A DNA stretch of 64,000 nt from Nocardioides sp. (lineage in GTDB: Bacteria; Actinomycetota; Actinomycetes; Propionibacteriales; Nocardioidaceae). The stretch spans positions 62,001 through 126,000 of the forward strand of contig NZ_JASBRN010000053.1 in assembly GCF_030149505.1 (NCBI RefSeq). Direction: 5' to 3'. Shown here in pieces: positions 1 through 8,244 of this stretch (its first letter is position 1; every line of letters begins with the position of its first letter). The notes beneath the pieces were generated by a model. The model searched no databases and was not told the origin of the DNA. It saw only the letters and a program-made list of their open reading frames with translations. The translations under genes and the position numbers were made by a program.

Positions 1-2
1 TG

Positions 3-839
3 GTGCCGCTCGTGGCGCCGCTGCGCCCGCTGCTCAACCTCGGCCTGACCCTGGGCGGCGGCAAGGGCGCGATCACCCGGACCTACCAGCTCATGGGCGG
101 CGCCCCGAAGCCGCTGGTCAAGTGGGCCTTCCAGCTCTCGTCGTTCCAGAAGCTGGTCACCAAGCCCCTCGCGGTGGCCACCCACCTCGACGACGCCGAC
201 TTCCTCGCGCAGGTCGAGGCGGTGGACCGGTTCACCGCGAACATGATCGCCTACCCCGGCCGGACGTTCGGGCAGCTCTACCACCGCTTCGTGAAGGCCA
301 ACGCGCTCAAGGGCGGCACGTTCGAGCTCGACGACCGCACCATCGACATCGGCTCGATCAAGGTCCCGGTGCTGGTCTTCGCCGGCGCCACCGACGGGAT
401 CGCGCCCGTCGCCGCGGTCAAGGCGGTCACGCCCCTGCTCAAGGGCTCGCGCGAGGTGCGCTTCGAGATCGTCCCGGGCGGCCACCTCGGCATGCTCACC
501 GGTCGCGCTGCGCGCGGGACGACCTGGACGGTCCTCGACGAGTGGATCGACCAGTGGTCGACCGACGCGCAGGCCGGGGGACCCGCGGAGACCGCGGGCG
601 CGTCGAAGCGCCCCGCCAGGACCGCCGCCAAGACCGCCGCCAAGACCGGCGCCAAGGGCAAGGGCGCCAAGGGCAAGGGCGCCAAGGGCAAGGGCGCCAA
701 GGCGAAGGCCGCCGGTGGGAGCACCACGAAGGCCCCCGCCCCGCGCAAGCCCGCGGACGAGGCCGCGAGCAAAGACGCCATCGGCGCCAACCCCTCGCGG
801 CGCTACTCCTCGCAGGGCTCGCGCAGCCTGGCTCGCTGA
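3..839 (+). CDS. PHA synthase-like alpha/beta hydrolase, 5' end outside window
   Basis: C-terminal 278 residues of an alpha/beta-fold hydrolase resembling class III poly(3-hydroxyalkanoate) synthase-type proteins. The beginning, with the nucleophile elbow, lies left of the window. Visible late catalytic positions are an Asp in VFAGATDGIAP (about residue 129) and the His of PGGHLGML (about residue 161), the expected spacing for the acid and base of the triad. After the domain (about residue 190) comes a roughly 60-residue low-complexity tail of Lys/Ala/Gly repeats (KGAKGKGAKG type), then a short basic terminus ending RSLAR. Such tails are typical of DNA- or polyanion-binding actinobacterial proteins and are unusual on a hydrolase. 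True PHA polymerisation is not shown, because the active-site Cys/Ser box is not visible. Confidence 0.7.
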   Translation: MPLVAPLRPLLNLGLTLGGGKGAITRTYQLMGGAPKPLVKWAFQLSSFQKLVTKPLAVATHLDDADFLAQVEAVDRFTANMIAYPGRTFGQLYHRFVKANALKGGTFELDDRTIDIGSIKVPVLVFAGATDGIAPVAAVKAVTPLLKGSREVRFEIVPGGHLGMLTGRAARGTTWTVLDEWIDQWSTDAQAGGPAETAGASKRPARTAAKTAAKTGAKGKGAKGKGAKGKGAKAKAAGGSTTKAPAPRKPADEAASKDAIGANPSRRYSSQGSRSLAR

Positions 840-1021
840 GCGCTCCCGACGTCGCGACGGAGCACCGCAGACCCGTGTCCACCAGGCTCGGCCGGGTAGC
901 CCGATCGGGCCATCCGGCGCCGTCCGCTCACCCGGCGCCCAGCACCCGACCGCGGTCCTAGATTCGTGCCCCAGGGAGCCGGACGGCGCCCGCCGGGCAC
1001 GGACACCTGGGGAGGGGTCGG

Positions 1022-2311
1022 ATGGCCACGACGTCGAGCAGCACGACGACGTCGACAGGGCCGGCCGACGAGACCGTGCACGGCGGGCGTGCGGCACCCG
1101 CACGAGTGTCCCTGCTCGAGCCGGAACGCCGGCTCGTGGGGTTCGCCCTCGACCTCCTCGAGGCGCCCGAGGGTGCCGCGGGGCGGCTGACCAGCGGCGG
1201 CGACGACGCGGCCCTGCGGGTCGTGCTCGCCGCGCGCGAGGCACGGCCCGAGCTGCGGGCGCCGAGCCTGGTGCTCCCGGACACCGGCGACCCGGCGTAC
1301 CTCCGGGCGGCGCGGGCGCTCGGCGTGCGCGCCGTGGTCGTTCCGACCGATGGCGCGGCCCGGGCGCAGGTCGGGCCGATGGCCCACGCGATGGACGAGC
1401 AGACGGTGCTGGCCGTGGTCTCGGCGCCCTCGCCGGCGCTGGGCGTCGTGGACCCGGTGACCTGGATCGGCACGGCGGCGAGCGCCAAGCGGGTCGCCCT
1501 GCACGTCGACGCGCGCGCCGGCGGCTGGTTGCTGGCGTGCGGGGAGCGGCTGGGCCGGGTGGGTCCCACGTGGGGCTTCGCGGCCCCGGGCGTCGCCTCG
1601 CTCGTGCTCGACCTGCCGCTGCAGCGCGGGGCCGCGACGCTGCTGCTCCACCGCAGCGCGGTGCCCGCCGCGCCCTGCGCTCCGCCCGGACCGGGCCACG
1701 CGTCCGCGCTCCGCGCGGTGCCCGGCGCCGCGGCCGCTTGGACCGAGGTCGCGGCCCGCGGCCTCGACGGGCACCTGCTCGCCGCGGGCTCCGTGCTCCG
1801 CGCGGTCGAGCTGCTGGCCGCCGCGGTGGACCCGCTCGCCGGCGTCCACCTGGCCGCCGAGCCGGAGGCCGGGGTCCTCGCGCTGTGGACCTCCGAGGGC
1901 TGCGACCCGTTCACGCTGGCCGAGCAGCTCACGCTGCTGGGGTGGTACGCCGAGGCACAGCCGTCGTGGTCGGGCGGCCCGGCCACGGTCCGGCTGGTCG
2001 TGGACGTCGCCGCCGCGACCGAGCCGGAGCGGCTGGTGGGGATCCTCGAGCGGGCCGTCGGTGCCGCGCGTGCCCAGGGGCCGATCTCCGTGCCGACCCG
2101 GGTGCGCGACCACCTGCCCCGGCTGGACCCGGCCCGCCTCACCACCGGCGACGTGGCGGTCCTGCTCGACGCCCTCGCCCTCGAGCCGCACACCGCTCTC
2201 GGCACCGCACGTTTCGAGGCGCTGCTCGACCTCGCCGAGCCGACCCTGCGCGCCGCCCTGCTCGCGCGGCTCGACGACCTCCTGCGCCAGCCGGTCCGCG
2301 CCGGCGGCTGA
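1022..2311 (+). CDS. PLP-dependent decarboxylase/S1P-lyase-fold protein lacking the catalytic lysine
   Basis: A 429-residue fold-type I PLP protein of the group II decarboxylase/sphingosine-1-phosphate lyase superfamily. Landmarks in order: TSGGDDAAL (phosphate-binding TSGGTE region, about residue 58), LVLPDTGDPAY, GVVDPV, and LHVDARAGGWLL (the cofactor-contacting Asp, about residue 161). In the family the last motif is followed by a D-T-H-K box whose Lys forms the Schiff base. Here the equivalent stretch reads VLDLPLQRGAATLLL, with Leu at the Lys position and a gap of a few residues. The protein is therefore probably a non-catalytic homologue or does something other than decarboxylation. ATG 1022 follows a GGGGAGGGG ribosome site. 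A 50-residue Thr/Ser-rich leader precedes the fold. It is convergent with the downstream kinase gene. Confidence 0.75.
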   Translation: MATTSSSTTTSTGPADETVHGGRAAPARVSLLEPERRLVGFALDLLEAPEGAAGRLTSGGDDAALRVVLAAREARPELRAPSLVLPDTGDPAYLRAARALGVRAVVVPTDGAARAQVGPMAHAMDEQTVLAVVSAPSPALGVVDPVTWIGTAASAKRVALHVDARAGGWLLACGERLGRVGPTWGFAAPGVASLVLDLPLQRGAATLLLHRSAVPAAPCAPPGPGHASALRAVPGAAAAWTEVAARGLDGHLLAAGSVLRAVELLAAAVDPLAGVHLAAEPEAGVLALWTSEGCDPFTLAEQLTLLGWYAEAQPSWSGGPATVRLVVDVAAATEPERLVGILERAVGAARAQGPISVPTRVRDHLPRLDPARLTTGDVAVLLDALALEPHTALGTARFEALLDLAEPTLRAALLARLDDLLRQPVRAGG

Positions 2312-2335
2312 CCCCCTGGAGTCCTGCCCGTTCGA

Positions 2336-2349
2336 CCTCCACGTGGAGG
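2336..2349. terminator. palindrome between convergent genes
   Basis: CCTCCACGTGGAGG is a perfect 14-bp palindrome in the 45-bp gap between two convergent stop codons. It could form a small hairpin and act in both directions. There is no T-run, as is usual in this G+C range. Confidence 0.35.
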
Positions 2350-2356
2350 CTGCAGG

Positions 2357-3280
2357 TCAGCGGGTGGGGGCGGTGCCCATGAACGCCTCGACCGAGGCGA
2401 GGTCGTAGGTGCCGGCGTCGGTGCCGAGGCCCGAGGCGACCTGGGCTGCGGCGGCGCAGCCGAGGCGGGCGCTGTCGGCCAGCGAGCGGCCCAGGGACCG
2501 GCCGCGGAGGAACCCGGCCGAGAACGCGTCGCCGCAGCCGGTGGTGTCGACCACGTCGACGGCGTACGCCGGGACCTCGACGACCTCGTCGGCGGTGACC
2601 ACCAGCGCGCCGCGGGCGCCCTGCGTGACGGCGACGCAGCCGGCACCGGCCGCGACGAGGGCGCGGGCCCCCTCGGCCAGGTCGGTGGCGCCGGTGAAGC
2701 CGAGCACCTGCTCGTCGTTGGGCAGGAGGTAGTCGGCGTGCGGGAGCGCGTCGGCGATCCAGGCGAGCATGTCGGGGTCGCCGGGGGCCAGCACGTCCAG
2801 GGACGTGGTGGCGCCGGCGGTGCGGGCGGCGGCGAGCAGCTGTCCTGCGGCCTCGCCGCCGAGGAACTCCGGCCCGCCGAGGTGCACGTGGTCGGCCAGG
2901 TGCGCCGCCGGGTCCAGGTCGTCCAGGGTGAAGGCGCCGTTGGCGCCGATGCAGTGCCACGCGGGGCGCTCGCCCGAAGGCCGCACCGGGATCACCGAGG
3001 CCGAGGTCTGGTGCTCCTCCTTGCGCACGAGCCCGGTGACGTCGACGCCCTCCTCGGCCAGCAGCGCCAGCAGGGTCACGGCGGTCATGTCGTCCCCCAC
3101 GGCGCCGTACGACGACACGTCGGCGCCCAGGCGGGCCAGCACGAGCCCGGTGCCACCGGCCGTGCCGGCAGCGGACATCCGGATCGTCTCGACGAGCTGC
3201 CCGTCGGATCCCTCCGGGATGGACTCGACCCCGATGACGTGGGTGTCCAGGACGTGCACCCCGACGACGCTGACCCTCAT
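2357..3280 (-). CDS. PfkB-family carbohydrate kinase
   Basis: Ribokinase/PfkB sugar kinase of 307 residues. The N-terminal strand MRVSVVGVHVLDTHV is followed by AAGTAGGTG (substrate lid region). The C-terminal signature DTTGCGDAFSAGFL (about residues 250-263) carries the catalytic Asp and the anion hole. It would phosphorylate a sugar or nucleoside hydroxyl with ATP in the cytosol. Its ATG overlaps the stop of the upstream class II aldolase gene (ATGA), so the two are translationally coupled. A kinase with an aldolase of the fuculose/ribulose-phosphate type suggests phosphorylation then cleavage of a sugar or sugar acid. The substrate cannot be read from sequence. Confidence 0.85.
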   Translation of the reverse strand: MRVSVVGVHVLDTHVIGVESIPEGSDGQLVETIRMSAAGTAGGTGLVLARLGADVSSYGAVGDDMTAVTLLALLAEEGVDVTGLVRKEEHQTSASVIPVRPSGERPAWHCIGANGAFTLDDLDPAAHLADHVHLGGPEFLGGEAAGQLLAAARTAGATTSLDVLAPGDPDMLAWIADALPHADYLLPNDEQVLGFTGATDLAEGARALVAAGAGCVAVTQGARGALVVTADEVVEVPAYAVDVVDTTGCGDAFSAGFLRGRSLGRSLADSARLGCAAAAQVASGLGTDAGTYDLASVEAFMGTAPTR

Positions 3281-3978
3281 GCCCGACCTCCGTCGTCCGT
3301 GGGCGTGACCGTGCCGCTCCCGCTGGTGCTGCTGCTGGTGCTCCCGTAGCCGCTGGCCAGCGCGGCGAGAACGACCTCGTGCTGCTGCGCCTCGCTGAGC
3401 GTGCGGACCTCGCCGAGCGCGCTGGCCCGGTGGTGCAGGGCGCACAGCCACTCCAGGAGCAGGGCCCGCTCGAGCGCCTGGTCGAGGCAGGCACCGACGA
3501 CGACCGCCCCGTGGTTGGCCATGAGGGCGGCGCTGCGCCCGGCGAGCGCGGCACGGACGCCGGCAGCGAGCTCGGGGGTCCCGAAGGTGGCGTAGGGCGC
3601 GACGCGCACCGACCCGCCGAGCAGCAGCTGCTGGTAGTGGACGACGGGCAGCTCGTCGAGCACGCAGGCGGCGGCGGTGGACCACGGGGCGTGCACGTGC
3701 ACGACCGCACCGGCGCCTGAACGAGCGTCGGTGTGCACGCCGAGGTGCAGCGGCAGCTCGGACGTCGGGGCGGGCGAGGCGGGCTCGAGCGGGGTGCCGT
3801 CGAGGCCCACCGCGACGACGTCGGCTGCGGTGCAGCGGGCCAGGTCGACCCCGCTCGCGGTGACGAGCAGCCGGTCGCCGTCGCGCACCGAGAGGTTGCC
3901 GCCGGTGCCGACGACCAGGCCCTCCTCGGCGGTGCGCCGGGCCGCGGCCGCGAGCAGGGCCGCGGGGGTCGGGCTCAC
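3277..3978 (-). CDS. class II aldolase/adducin-family protein
   Basis: A 233-residue member of the class II aldolase/adducin family (L-fuculose-1-phosphate and L-ribulose-5-phosphate enzymes). The N-terminal GTGGNLSVRDGDRLLVTASG box binds the phosphate. HVHAPWSTAAA (about residues 94-104) supplies two zinc-ligand histidines and NHGAVV another. It has a Ser/Thr/Gly-rich tail. The GTG start at 3978 overlaps the TetR stop codon (GTGA), and the stop overlaps the PfkB ATG, giving a tight TetR-aldolase-kinase operon. Cleavage of a phosphorylated sugar made by the neighbouring kinase is the natural inference. The exact substrate is unknown. Confidence 0.85.
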   Translation of the reverse strand: MSPTPAALLAAAARRTAEEGLVVGTGGNLSVRDGDRLLVTASGVDLARCTAADVVAVGLDGTPLEPASPAPTSELPLHLGVHTDARSGAGAVVHVHAPWSTAAACVLDELPVVHYQQLLLGGSVRVAPYATFGTPELAAGVRAALAGRSAALMANHGAVVVGACLDQALERALLLEWLCALHHRASALGEVRTLSEAQQHEVVLAALASGYGSTSSSTSGSGTVTPTDDGGRA

Positions 3979-4676
3979 GCGGGGACGCCCCGGAGGCCGT
4001 CCTCGGTGGCGTAGCGCTCGAGGTAGGCGGTCATCATCGTGATGCCCTCCTCGACGAGCGCGGGGTCGCCGTCGGGGTCGGACTCGTAGGCGAGCTGGAA
4101 GACCCGGTCGCCGACCTCGACGGCCAGGGTGGCGGCGTCGAGCGTGAGGTCCTCGCGGCACAGGCCACGCTCGAGCCCGAACGCCCGCAGGGCGTCCGCG
4201 ACCCGCACGTTGTGGGCGCGGCCGAACCGGGCGACCGCGACGTTGGTGCGCCCGCGCAGGTAGATCTCGACGAAGGCCGGGCGGCGGCGGTAGACGGTGA
4301 CGAAGGCCCCCATCACCGTGCGCACGATCGAGGCGATGCTCAGCACCTCGAGCCCGGCGAGGTCCTCGGCGACCTGGGCGTCCATCTCCTCCATGTCGCG
4401 ACCGGCGAGGGCGAGCAGGACCGCCTCCTTGTCGCCGAAGTACTGGTAGAGCGAGGCCACCGGGACCCCCGCCTCCGCGGCGATGGCGCGGGTCGTCAGC
4501 GCCTCGACCCCGTCGGCGAGCACCAGCCGCTCGGCCGCGTCGAGGATCGCCTCGACCCGGCGGCGGCTGCGCTGCTGGGTCGGCACCCGGCGTACCGAAC
4601 CCGTGACGGGGTCGGTCGCAGCGTCGTTGGCAGCAGCAGCAGGATCCTCGTGCTCGGCGACACGCTCCACGGACAT
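3975..4676 (-). CDS. TetR/AcrR family regulator of the aldolase-kinase operon
   Basis: A 233-residue TetR-type repressor. The DNA-binding helix-turn-helix lies at about residues 40-86: RVEAILDAAERL, TTRAIAAEAGVPVASLYQYF, GDKEAVLLA. The rest is a divergent ligand-binding domain. The start is taken at the ATG at 4676 (MSVERVAEH). An upstream in-frame extension exists but would run into the promoter region shared with the divergent amine oxidase. First gene of the TetR-aldolase-PfkB operon and transcribed away from the oxidase/propeller pair, so it is well placed to control both through the intergenic inverted repeat at 4704-4725. The effector is unknown. Confidence 0.85.
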   Translation of the reverse strand: MSVERVAEHEDPAAAANDAATDPVTGSVRRVPTQQRSRRRVEAILDAAERLVLADGVEALTTRAIAAEAGVPVASLYQYFGDKEAVLLALAGRDMEEMDAQVAEDLAGLEVLSIASIVRTVMGAFVTVYRRRPAFVEIYLRGRTNVAVARFGRAHNVRVADALRAFGLERGLCREDLTLDAATLAVEVGDRVFQLAYESDPDGDPALVEEGITMMTAYLERYATEDGLRGVPA

Positions 4677-4703
4677 GGTGGGGAGTGTAGGGTACCGATC
4701 CTG

Positions 4704-4725
4704 AAACTGACACATGTTCACGTTT
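4704..4725. promoter_or_regulatory. candidate TetR operator in divergent promoter
   Basis: Imperfect dyad in the 79-bp gap between the divergent TetR and oxidase genes: half-site AAACTGA on the left and AAACGTGAA (read on the other strand) on the right, around CACATG. Position and symmetry fit the operator of the adjacent TetR protein. It only partly resembles the KstR-type palindromes elsewhere in the window. Confidence 0.4.
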
Positions 4726-4755
4726 GCCTCTGCGGGTCGACCTGATCGGAGCACC

Positions 4756-6306
4756 ATGGCACTGCACCTCCCGCCCCCGTCGTACGCCGGCGCGCAGCGG
4801 TCCACCGAGCGGCCCACCCTGACCCGACGCAGCGTCCTGGCCGCGGGCGCGACGACCGGCGGGCTGCTGCTCACCGCCGGGGCGGCCGAGGCCGCGCGCG
4901 ACCGGTCCGCCTCCCCCGCCGGTCACCAGGGTCGGCTGCCGCGCACGGTCGACGTCGTCGTGGTGGGTGCGGGCATCTCCGGGCTCGTCGCGACCCGCGA
5001 CCTGCTGGCCCGCGGGCTGGACGTGCTGTGCGTGGAGGCCCGCGACCGGGTCGGCGGACGGGTGCTCAACCACGAGCTGCGCGCCGGCGGCGTGATCGAG
5101 GCAGGCGGCGCCTTCGTGGGGCCGACCCAGGGCCGGATCACCGCGCTGGCCGAGGAGCTGGGGGTGCGGACCTTCCTGCAGCACAACGAGGGGAACAGCG
5201 TCTACATCTCCTCGCTGACCGGGCGCCAGGAGTACGCCGGCACCGTGCCGCCGGACCCCACGATCCTCCCCGACGCCGCCGTGCTGCTGACGCGGATCGA
5301 CATGATGGCCGCCGAGGTCGACGTCAGCGCCCCGTGGTCGCACCCGAGCGCCCAGGAGTGGGACGCCATGAGCCTCGGGGAGTTCATCCGCCGCAACGCC
5401 CTCAACGCCGACGGCGTCGGCAACCTCATCAAGGCCTGGACCCAGCCCGGCTTCGGTGCCGACCCCGACGAGCTCTCGCTGCTCTTCGTCCTCTGGTACG
5501 TCGCGTGCTCCGGCGACGAGCAGAACGTCGGCACCTTCTCGCGCAACTCCGACACCGCGAACGGCGCGCAGGAGCGTCGCTTCGTCGGCGGCTCCCAGCT
5601 CGTCCCGCTGCGGCTGGCCCGGCGCCTGGGGGACGCGGTCGCCCTCGACGCGGCCGTCCGGCAGGTCGCCCAGGTCGACGGCGGGGTGCTCGTGCGCACC
5701 ACGCGCGGGACGGTCCGGGCGAGGCGGGTCGTCGTTGCCGCCCCGCCGCCGATGGTGCTCGACATCGATTGGTTCCCGCGGCTGCCGACCCGGCGCCTGC
5801 AGCTGCTGCGGCACATGGACATGGGGCAGCTGATGAAGTGCGACGCGGTCTACGAGACGCCGTTCTGGCGCGAGGACGGACTCAACGGCTTCGGCATCAG
5901 CGACTCCGGCGCGGCCCGGGCGGTCTTCGACAACTCGCCGGCCTCCGGCTCCCCCGGCGTGCTGCTGGCCTTCGTCGGCGGCTCGACCTGGCGCGAGTTC
6001 GGCGTGCTGTCGCGCAAGGCCCGGCGCGAGGCGGTGCTCCAGGGCTTCGCCGCGATGTTCGGCGAGCGGGCGCTCTTCCCGGTGGAGTACACCGAGCAGG
6101 ACTGGACCAAGGAGCGCTGGACCGGCGGCGGACCGACCGCCATCCACGCGCCCGGGACGCTGACCGACTTCGGTCCGGCGATCCGGAAGGTCTTCGGGCG
6201 GGTCCACTGGGCCGGCACCGAGACCTCGACCTACTGGTCGGGCTACATGGACGGCGCCGTCCGCGCCGGCGAGCGCGCCGCGGTCGAGGTCGGTGAGCGG
6301 CTGTGA
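4756..6306 (+). CDS. Tat-exported flavin monoamine oxidase-like protein
   Basis: FAD-dependent amine oxidase of 516 residues. The N-terminus carries a twin-arginine signal (TRRSVLAAGATTGG, then a hydrophobic stretch ending near AEAA), so the folded flavoprotein is probably exported. The dinucleotide-binding motif VVVVGAGISGLVATRDL with EARDRVGGR follows at about residues 66-95. The C-terminal GTETSTYWSGYMDGA segment is the FAD-contacting end typical of the monoamine oxidase/putrescine oxidase group. The start at ATG 4756 is preferred because CGGAG lies six bases upstream; an earlier ATG at 4714 would place the signal peptide too far in. It would oxidise a primary or secondary amine extracellularly with release of H2O2. 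Its stop overlaps the GTG of the propeller gene. Confidence 0.85.
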   Translation: MALHLPPPSYAGAQRSTERPTLTRRSVLAAGATTGGLLLTAGAAEAARDRSASPAGHQGRLPRTVDVVVVGAGISGLVATRDLLARGLDVLCVEARDRVGGRVLNHELRAGGVIEAGGAFVGPTQGRITALAEELGVRTFLQHNEGNSVYISSLTGRQEYAGTVPPDPTILPDAAVLLTRIDMMAAEVDVSAPWSHPSAQEWDAMSLGEFIRRNALNADGVGNLIKAWTQPGFGADPDELSLLFVLWYVACSGDEQNVGTFSRNSDTANGAQERRFVGGSQLVPLRLARRLGDAVALDAAVRQVAQVDGGVLVRTTRGTVRARRVVVAAPPPMVLDIDWFPRLPTRRLQLLRHMDMGQLMKCDAVYETPFWREDGLNGFGISDSGAARAVFDNSPASGSPGVLLAFVGGSTWREFGVLSRKARREAVLQGFAAMFGERALFPVEYTEQDWTKERWTGGGPTAIHAPGTLTDFGPAIRKVFGRVHWAGTETSTYWSGYMDGAVRAGERAAVEVGERL

Positions 6307-7394
6307 GGAGGCTGCTCGGCGCGGCCGCGGCCGCCCTCCTCACCGCGGTACTGGTGCCTGCCGGGCCGCTCGCCGCGGCTGATGCCCCGGCGACGTACGC
6401 CGTCCCGGGCTCGGGCTCGGGCTCGGACAAGGCCACCGTCGCCAAGTGGACCACCACGGTCTTCGCGCGGGTCCCGTCGCCGGGCGCCCCGGCGTACGTC
6501 CACGCCCACACCAACGGCCGCGTCTACGCCGGCACGTACGCCGCCCCGGACGGGCAGGCCTCGAAGGTCTTCGAGTGGACCCGGGACGGCACGCTCCTGC
6601 GGTCGTGGGCGGTGCCCGGCCAGGACCTCACCGGCGAGCACGGCGTCCAGGTGGCCGCCCAGACCCGCACGGGCCTGCTGGTCGTCCTCGACACCACGAC
6701 CTCGCGGGTCCTGACGCTGGATGTGCGCACCGGACGCTTCCGCACCGTCGCCACGCTCCCCGAGGGCTCGGTCCCCAACTACGCGACCTGGGGACCCGGC
6801 GGGCTCTACGTCACCGACTACGGCGACGGCGTCGTGTGGCGTGTGGCGCGCAGCGGCGAGGTCGCCGAGTGGCTGCGCGACCCGGTGCTGGACGGCGTGG
6901 CCGGCTTCGGCACGACCGGCATCCGCTACCTGCCCGAGGACCGGACCTTCCTGCTCACCCAGCAGACGCTGTCGACCGGCGCAGCACTGCCCACCAACGG
7001 CGCACTCCTGCGCGTGCCGCTCGAGGGCCGGGACCCCGGTGCGGCCGAGGTGCTGTGGACCTCGCAGCCGACCGACCTGCCCGACGGCTTCGGGATCGGC
7101 CGGCGCACCGGTCACGTGTACGTCGCGATGGTCGGGCCGACCAACCGGATCGCCGAGATCGACCCCGAGACCGGCCAGGAGGTCGACTCCTTCCCGGCCA
7201 CCCCGCTGACCGGCGAGAACGGCTCGGAGATCCCCTTCGACTCCCCGTGCAACGCCACGTTCCTGGGCAAGGCCGTGCTCGTGGCCAACCAGTCGGCCGT
7301 GGCGGGCGACGCCTCGCACCATGCCGTGCTGCGGGTCTTCGTCGGGGAGCGGGGCGTGGCGCCGTACCTCCCCCGGCGCGCGACCTTCCGCTGA
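6303..7394 (+). CDS. secreted SMP-30/gluconolactonase-like beta-propeller
   Basis: A 363-residue exported protein beginning at a GTG that overlaps the oxidase stop (GTGA). A Sec signal peptide ([25 protein letters not shown]) is followed by repeated beta-propeller blades: [74 protein letters not shown]. This pattern matches the SMP-30/gluconolactonase/LRE-like family. The catalytic calcium ligands are not obvious enough to claim lactonase activity. Co-translation with a Tat-exported amine oxidase suggests the two act on the same compound outside the membrane, for example on the aldehyde or lactam formed after amine oxidation; that is inference. Confidence 0.7.
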   Translation: MRRLLGAAAAALLTAVLVPAGPLAAADAPATYAVPGSGSGSDKATVAKWTTTVFARVPSPGAPAYVHAHTNGRVYAGTYAAPDGQASKVFEWTRDGTLLRSWAVPGQDLTGEHGVQVAAQTRTGLLVVLDTTTSRVLTLDVRTGRFRTVATLPEGSVPNYATWGPGGLYVTDYGDGVVWRVARSGEVAEWLRDPVLDGVAGFGTTGIRYLPEDRTFLLTQQTLSTGAALPTNGALLRVPLEGRDPGAAEVLWTSQPTDLPDGFGIGRRTGHVYVAMVGPTNRIAEIDPETGQEVDSFPATPLTGENGSEIPFDSPCNATFLGKAVLVANQSAVAGDASHHAVLRVFVGERGVAPYLPRRATFR

Positions 7395-7400
7395 CCCGGT

Positions 7401-7454
7401 CTGGGGTGCCGAGCCGGCGCATCCTTCCGGAACTTCGCGCCGGCTCGACCCCAG
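7401..7454. terminator. long hairpin, probable terminator of the oxidase/propeller operon
   Basis: CTGGGGT plus CGAGCCGGCGC pairs with GCGCCGGCTCG plus ACCCCAG (about 18 bp with a 2-base bulge), starting 7 bases after the propeller stop codon. The upper 36 bases (7411-7446) are repeated nearly exactly at 7464-7499. Confidence 0.6.
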
Positions 7455-7463
7455 CCACACGCC

Positions 7464-7499
7464 GAGCCGGCGCATTCTTCCGGAAGAACGCGCCGGATC
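7464..7499. repeat. second copy of the 36-base hairpin unit
   Basis: A near-duplicate (about 31 of 36 bases) of 7411-7446. It again forms a hairpin: CCGGCGCATTCTTC (7467-7480) pairs with GAAGAACGCGCCGG (7483-7496). It ends about 20 bases before the GTG of ung, so it lies in the ung leader. Confidence 0.5.
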
Positions 7500-7521
7500 G
7501 GGGGTCGGTAGGTTCGGGGCC

Positions 7522-8217
7522 GTGGGAGCGCTGACCGGACTCGTGGAGAAGGGGCTCATGGCCCCGGACTGGGCCGAGGCACTGGCCCCAGTCGAGGAGC
7601 AGGTGGCCGCGATGGGGCGGTTCCTGCGCGAGGAGCTGGCCGCCGGGCGCACCTACCTGCCCGCCGGGGAGAACGTCTTCCGCGCCTTCCGCCGGCCGCT
7701 GTCCCAGGTGAAGGTGCTGGTCGTCGGACAGGACCCCTACCCCACGCCCGGGCACCCGATCGGCCTGTCCTTCGCCGTCGAGCGCGACGTGTGGCCGCTG
7801 CCCCGCAGCCTGGTCAACATCTACACCGAGCTGCGCGACGACCTCGGCGTCGTGCCGCCGCGCCACGGTGACCTGACCGCCTGGGCCGACGCCGGCGTCA
7901 TGCTCCTCAACCGCGCGCTCACCGTCTCCCCCGGCCAGCCGGCCTCCCACCGCGGCAAGGGCTGGGAGCCGATCACCTCCGCGGCCATCGAGGCGCTCGT
8001 ACGCCGGCACGAGGCGGGCCACCCGCTGGCGGCGATCCTCTGGGGCCGCGACGCACAGTCGTTGCGGTCGGCGCTGGGCGACGTGCCCTGCGTGGAGTCG
8101 GTCCATCCCTCGCCGCTCTCGGCGCACCGGGGGTTCTTCGGGTCCAGGCCGTTCTCCCGGGTCGACGCGCTGCTGCGCGAGCAGGGCGGCGAGCCCGTCG
8201 ACTGGACCCTGGAATAA
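7522..8217 (+). CDS. ung: uracil-DNA glycosylase, family 1
   Basis: A 231-residue family 1 uracil-DNA glycosylase that removes uracil from DNA at the start of base excision repair. The water-activating motif is [16 protein letters not shown] (about residues 70-85), with the catalytic Asp. The DNA-intercalating motif is [18 protein letters not shown] near the C-terminus. A central LLNRALTV strand supplies the uracil-recognition Asn. The GTG at 7522 gives the usual family length; a longer frame upstream runs through the hairpin repeats and is not credible. The stop codon lies inside the left arm of the AT-rich palindrome controlling the next gene. Confidence 0.93.
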   Translation: MGALTGLVEKGLMAPDWAEALAPVEEQVAAMGRFLREELAAGRTYLPAGENVFRAFRRPLSQVKVLVVGQDPYPTPGHPIGLSFAVERDVWPLPRSLVNIYTELRDDLGVVPPRHGDLTAWADAGVMLLNRALTVSPGQPASHRGKGWEPITSAAIEALVRRHEAGHPLAAILWGRDAQSLRSALGDVPCVESVHPSPLSAHRGFFGSRPFSRVDALLREQGGEPVDWTLE

Positions 8218-8238
8218 TGTTGTAGAAACAAGCATTAT
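8214..8238. promoter_or_regulatory. AT-rich palindromic operator before the dioxygenase
   Basis: ATAATG-TTGT-AGAA-ACAA-G-CATTAT: nested inverted repeat, outer 6-bp arms and inner TTGT/ACAA, one base off perfect symmetry. Strikingly AT-rich against its surroundings, it starts in the ung stop codon and ends 6 bases before the dioxygenase ATG. It fits the operator of a MarR-, HxlR- or TetR-type regulator; no such gene is adjacent. Confidence 0.6.
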
Positions 8239-8244
8239 GGGGGC

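Noticed and set aside
122-961. Arg/Gly-rich frame overlapping the first gene
   Set aside because: Out-of-frame shadow of the hydrolase; no motif or ribosome site.
4710-4723. KstR-type site in the TetR/oxidase gap
   Set aside because: TGACACATGTTCAC matches only about 10 of 14 positions of the related sites; better explained as part of the local TetR dyad.
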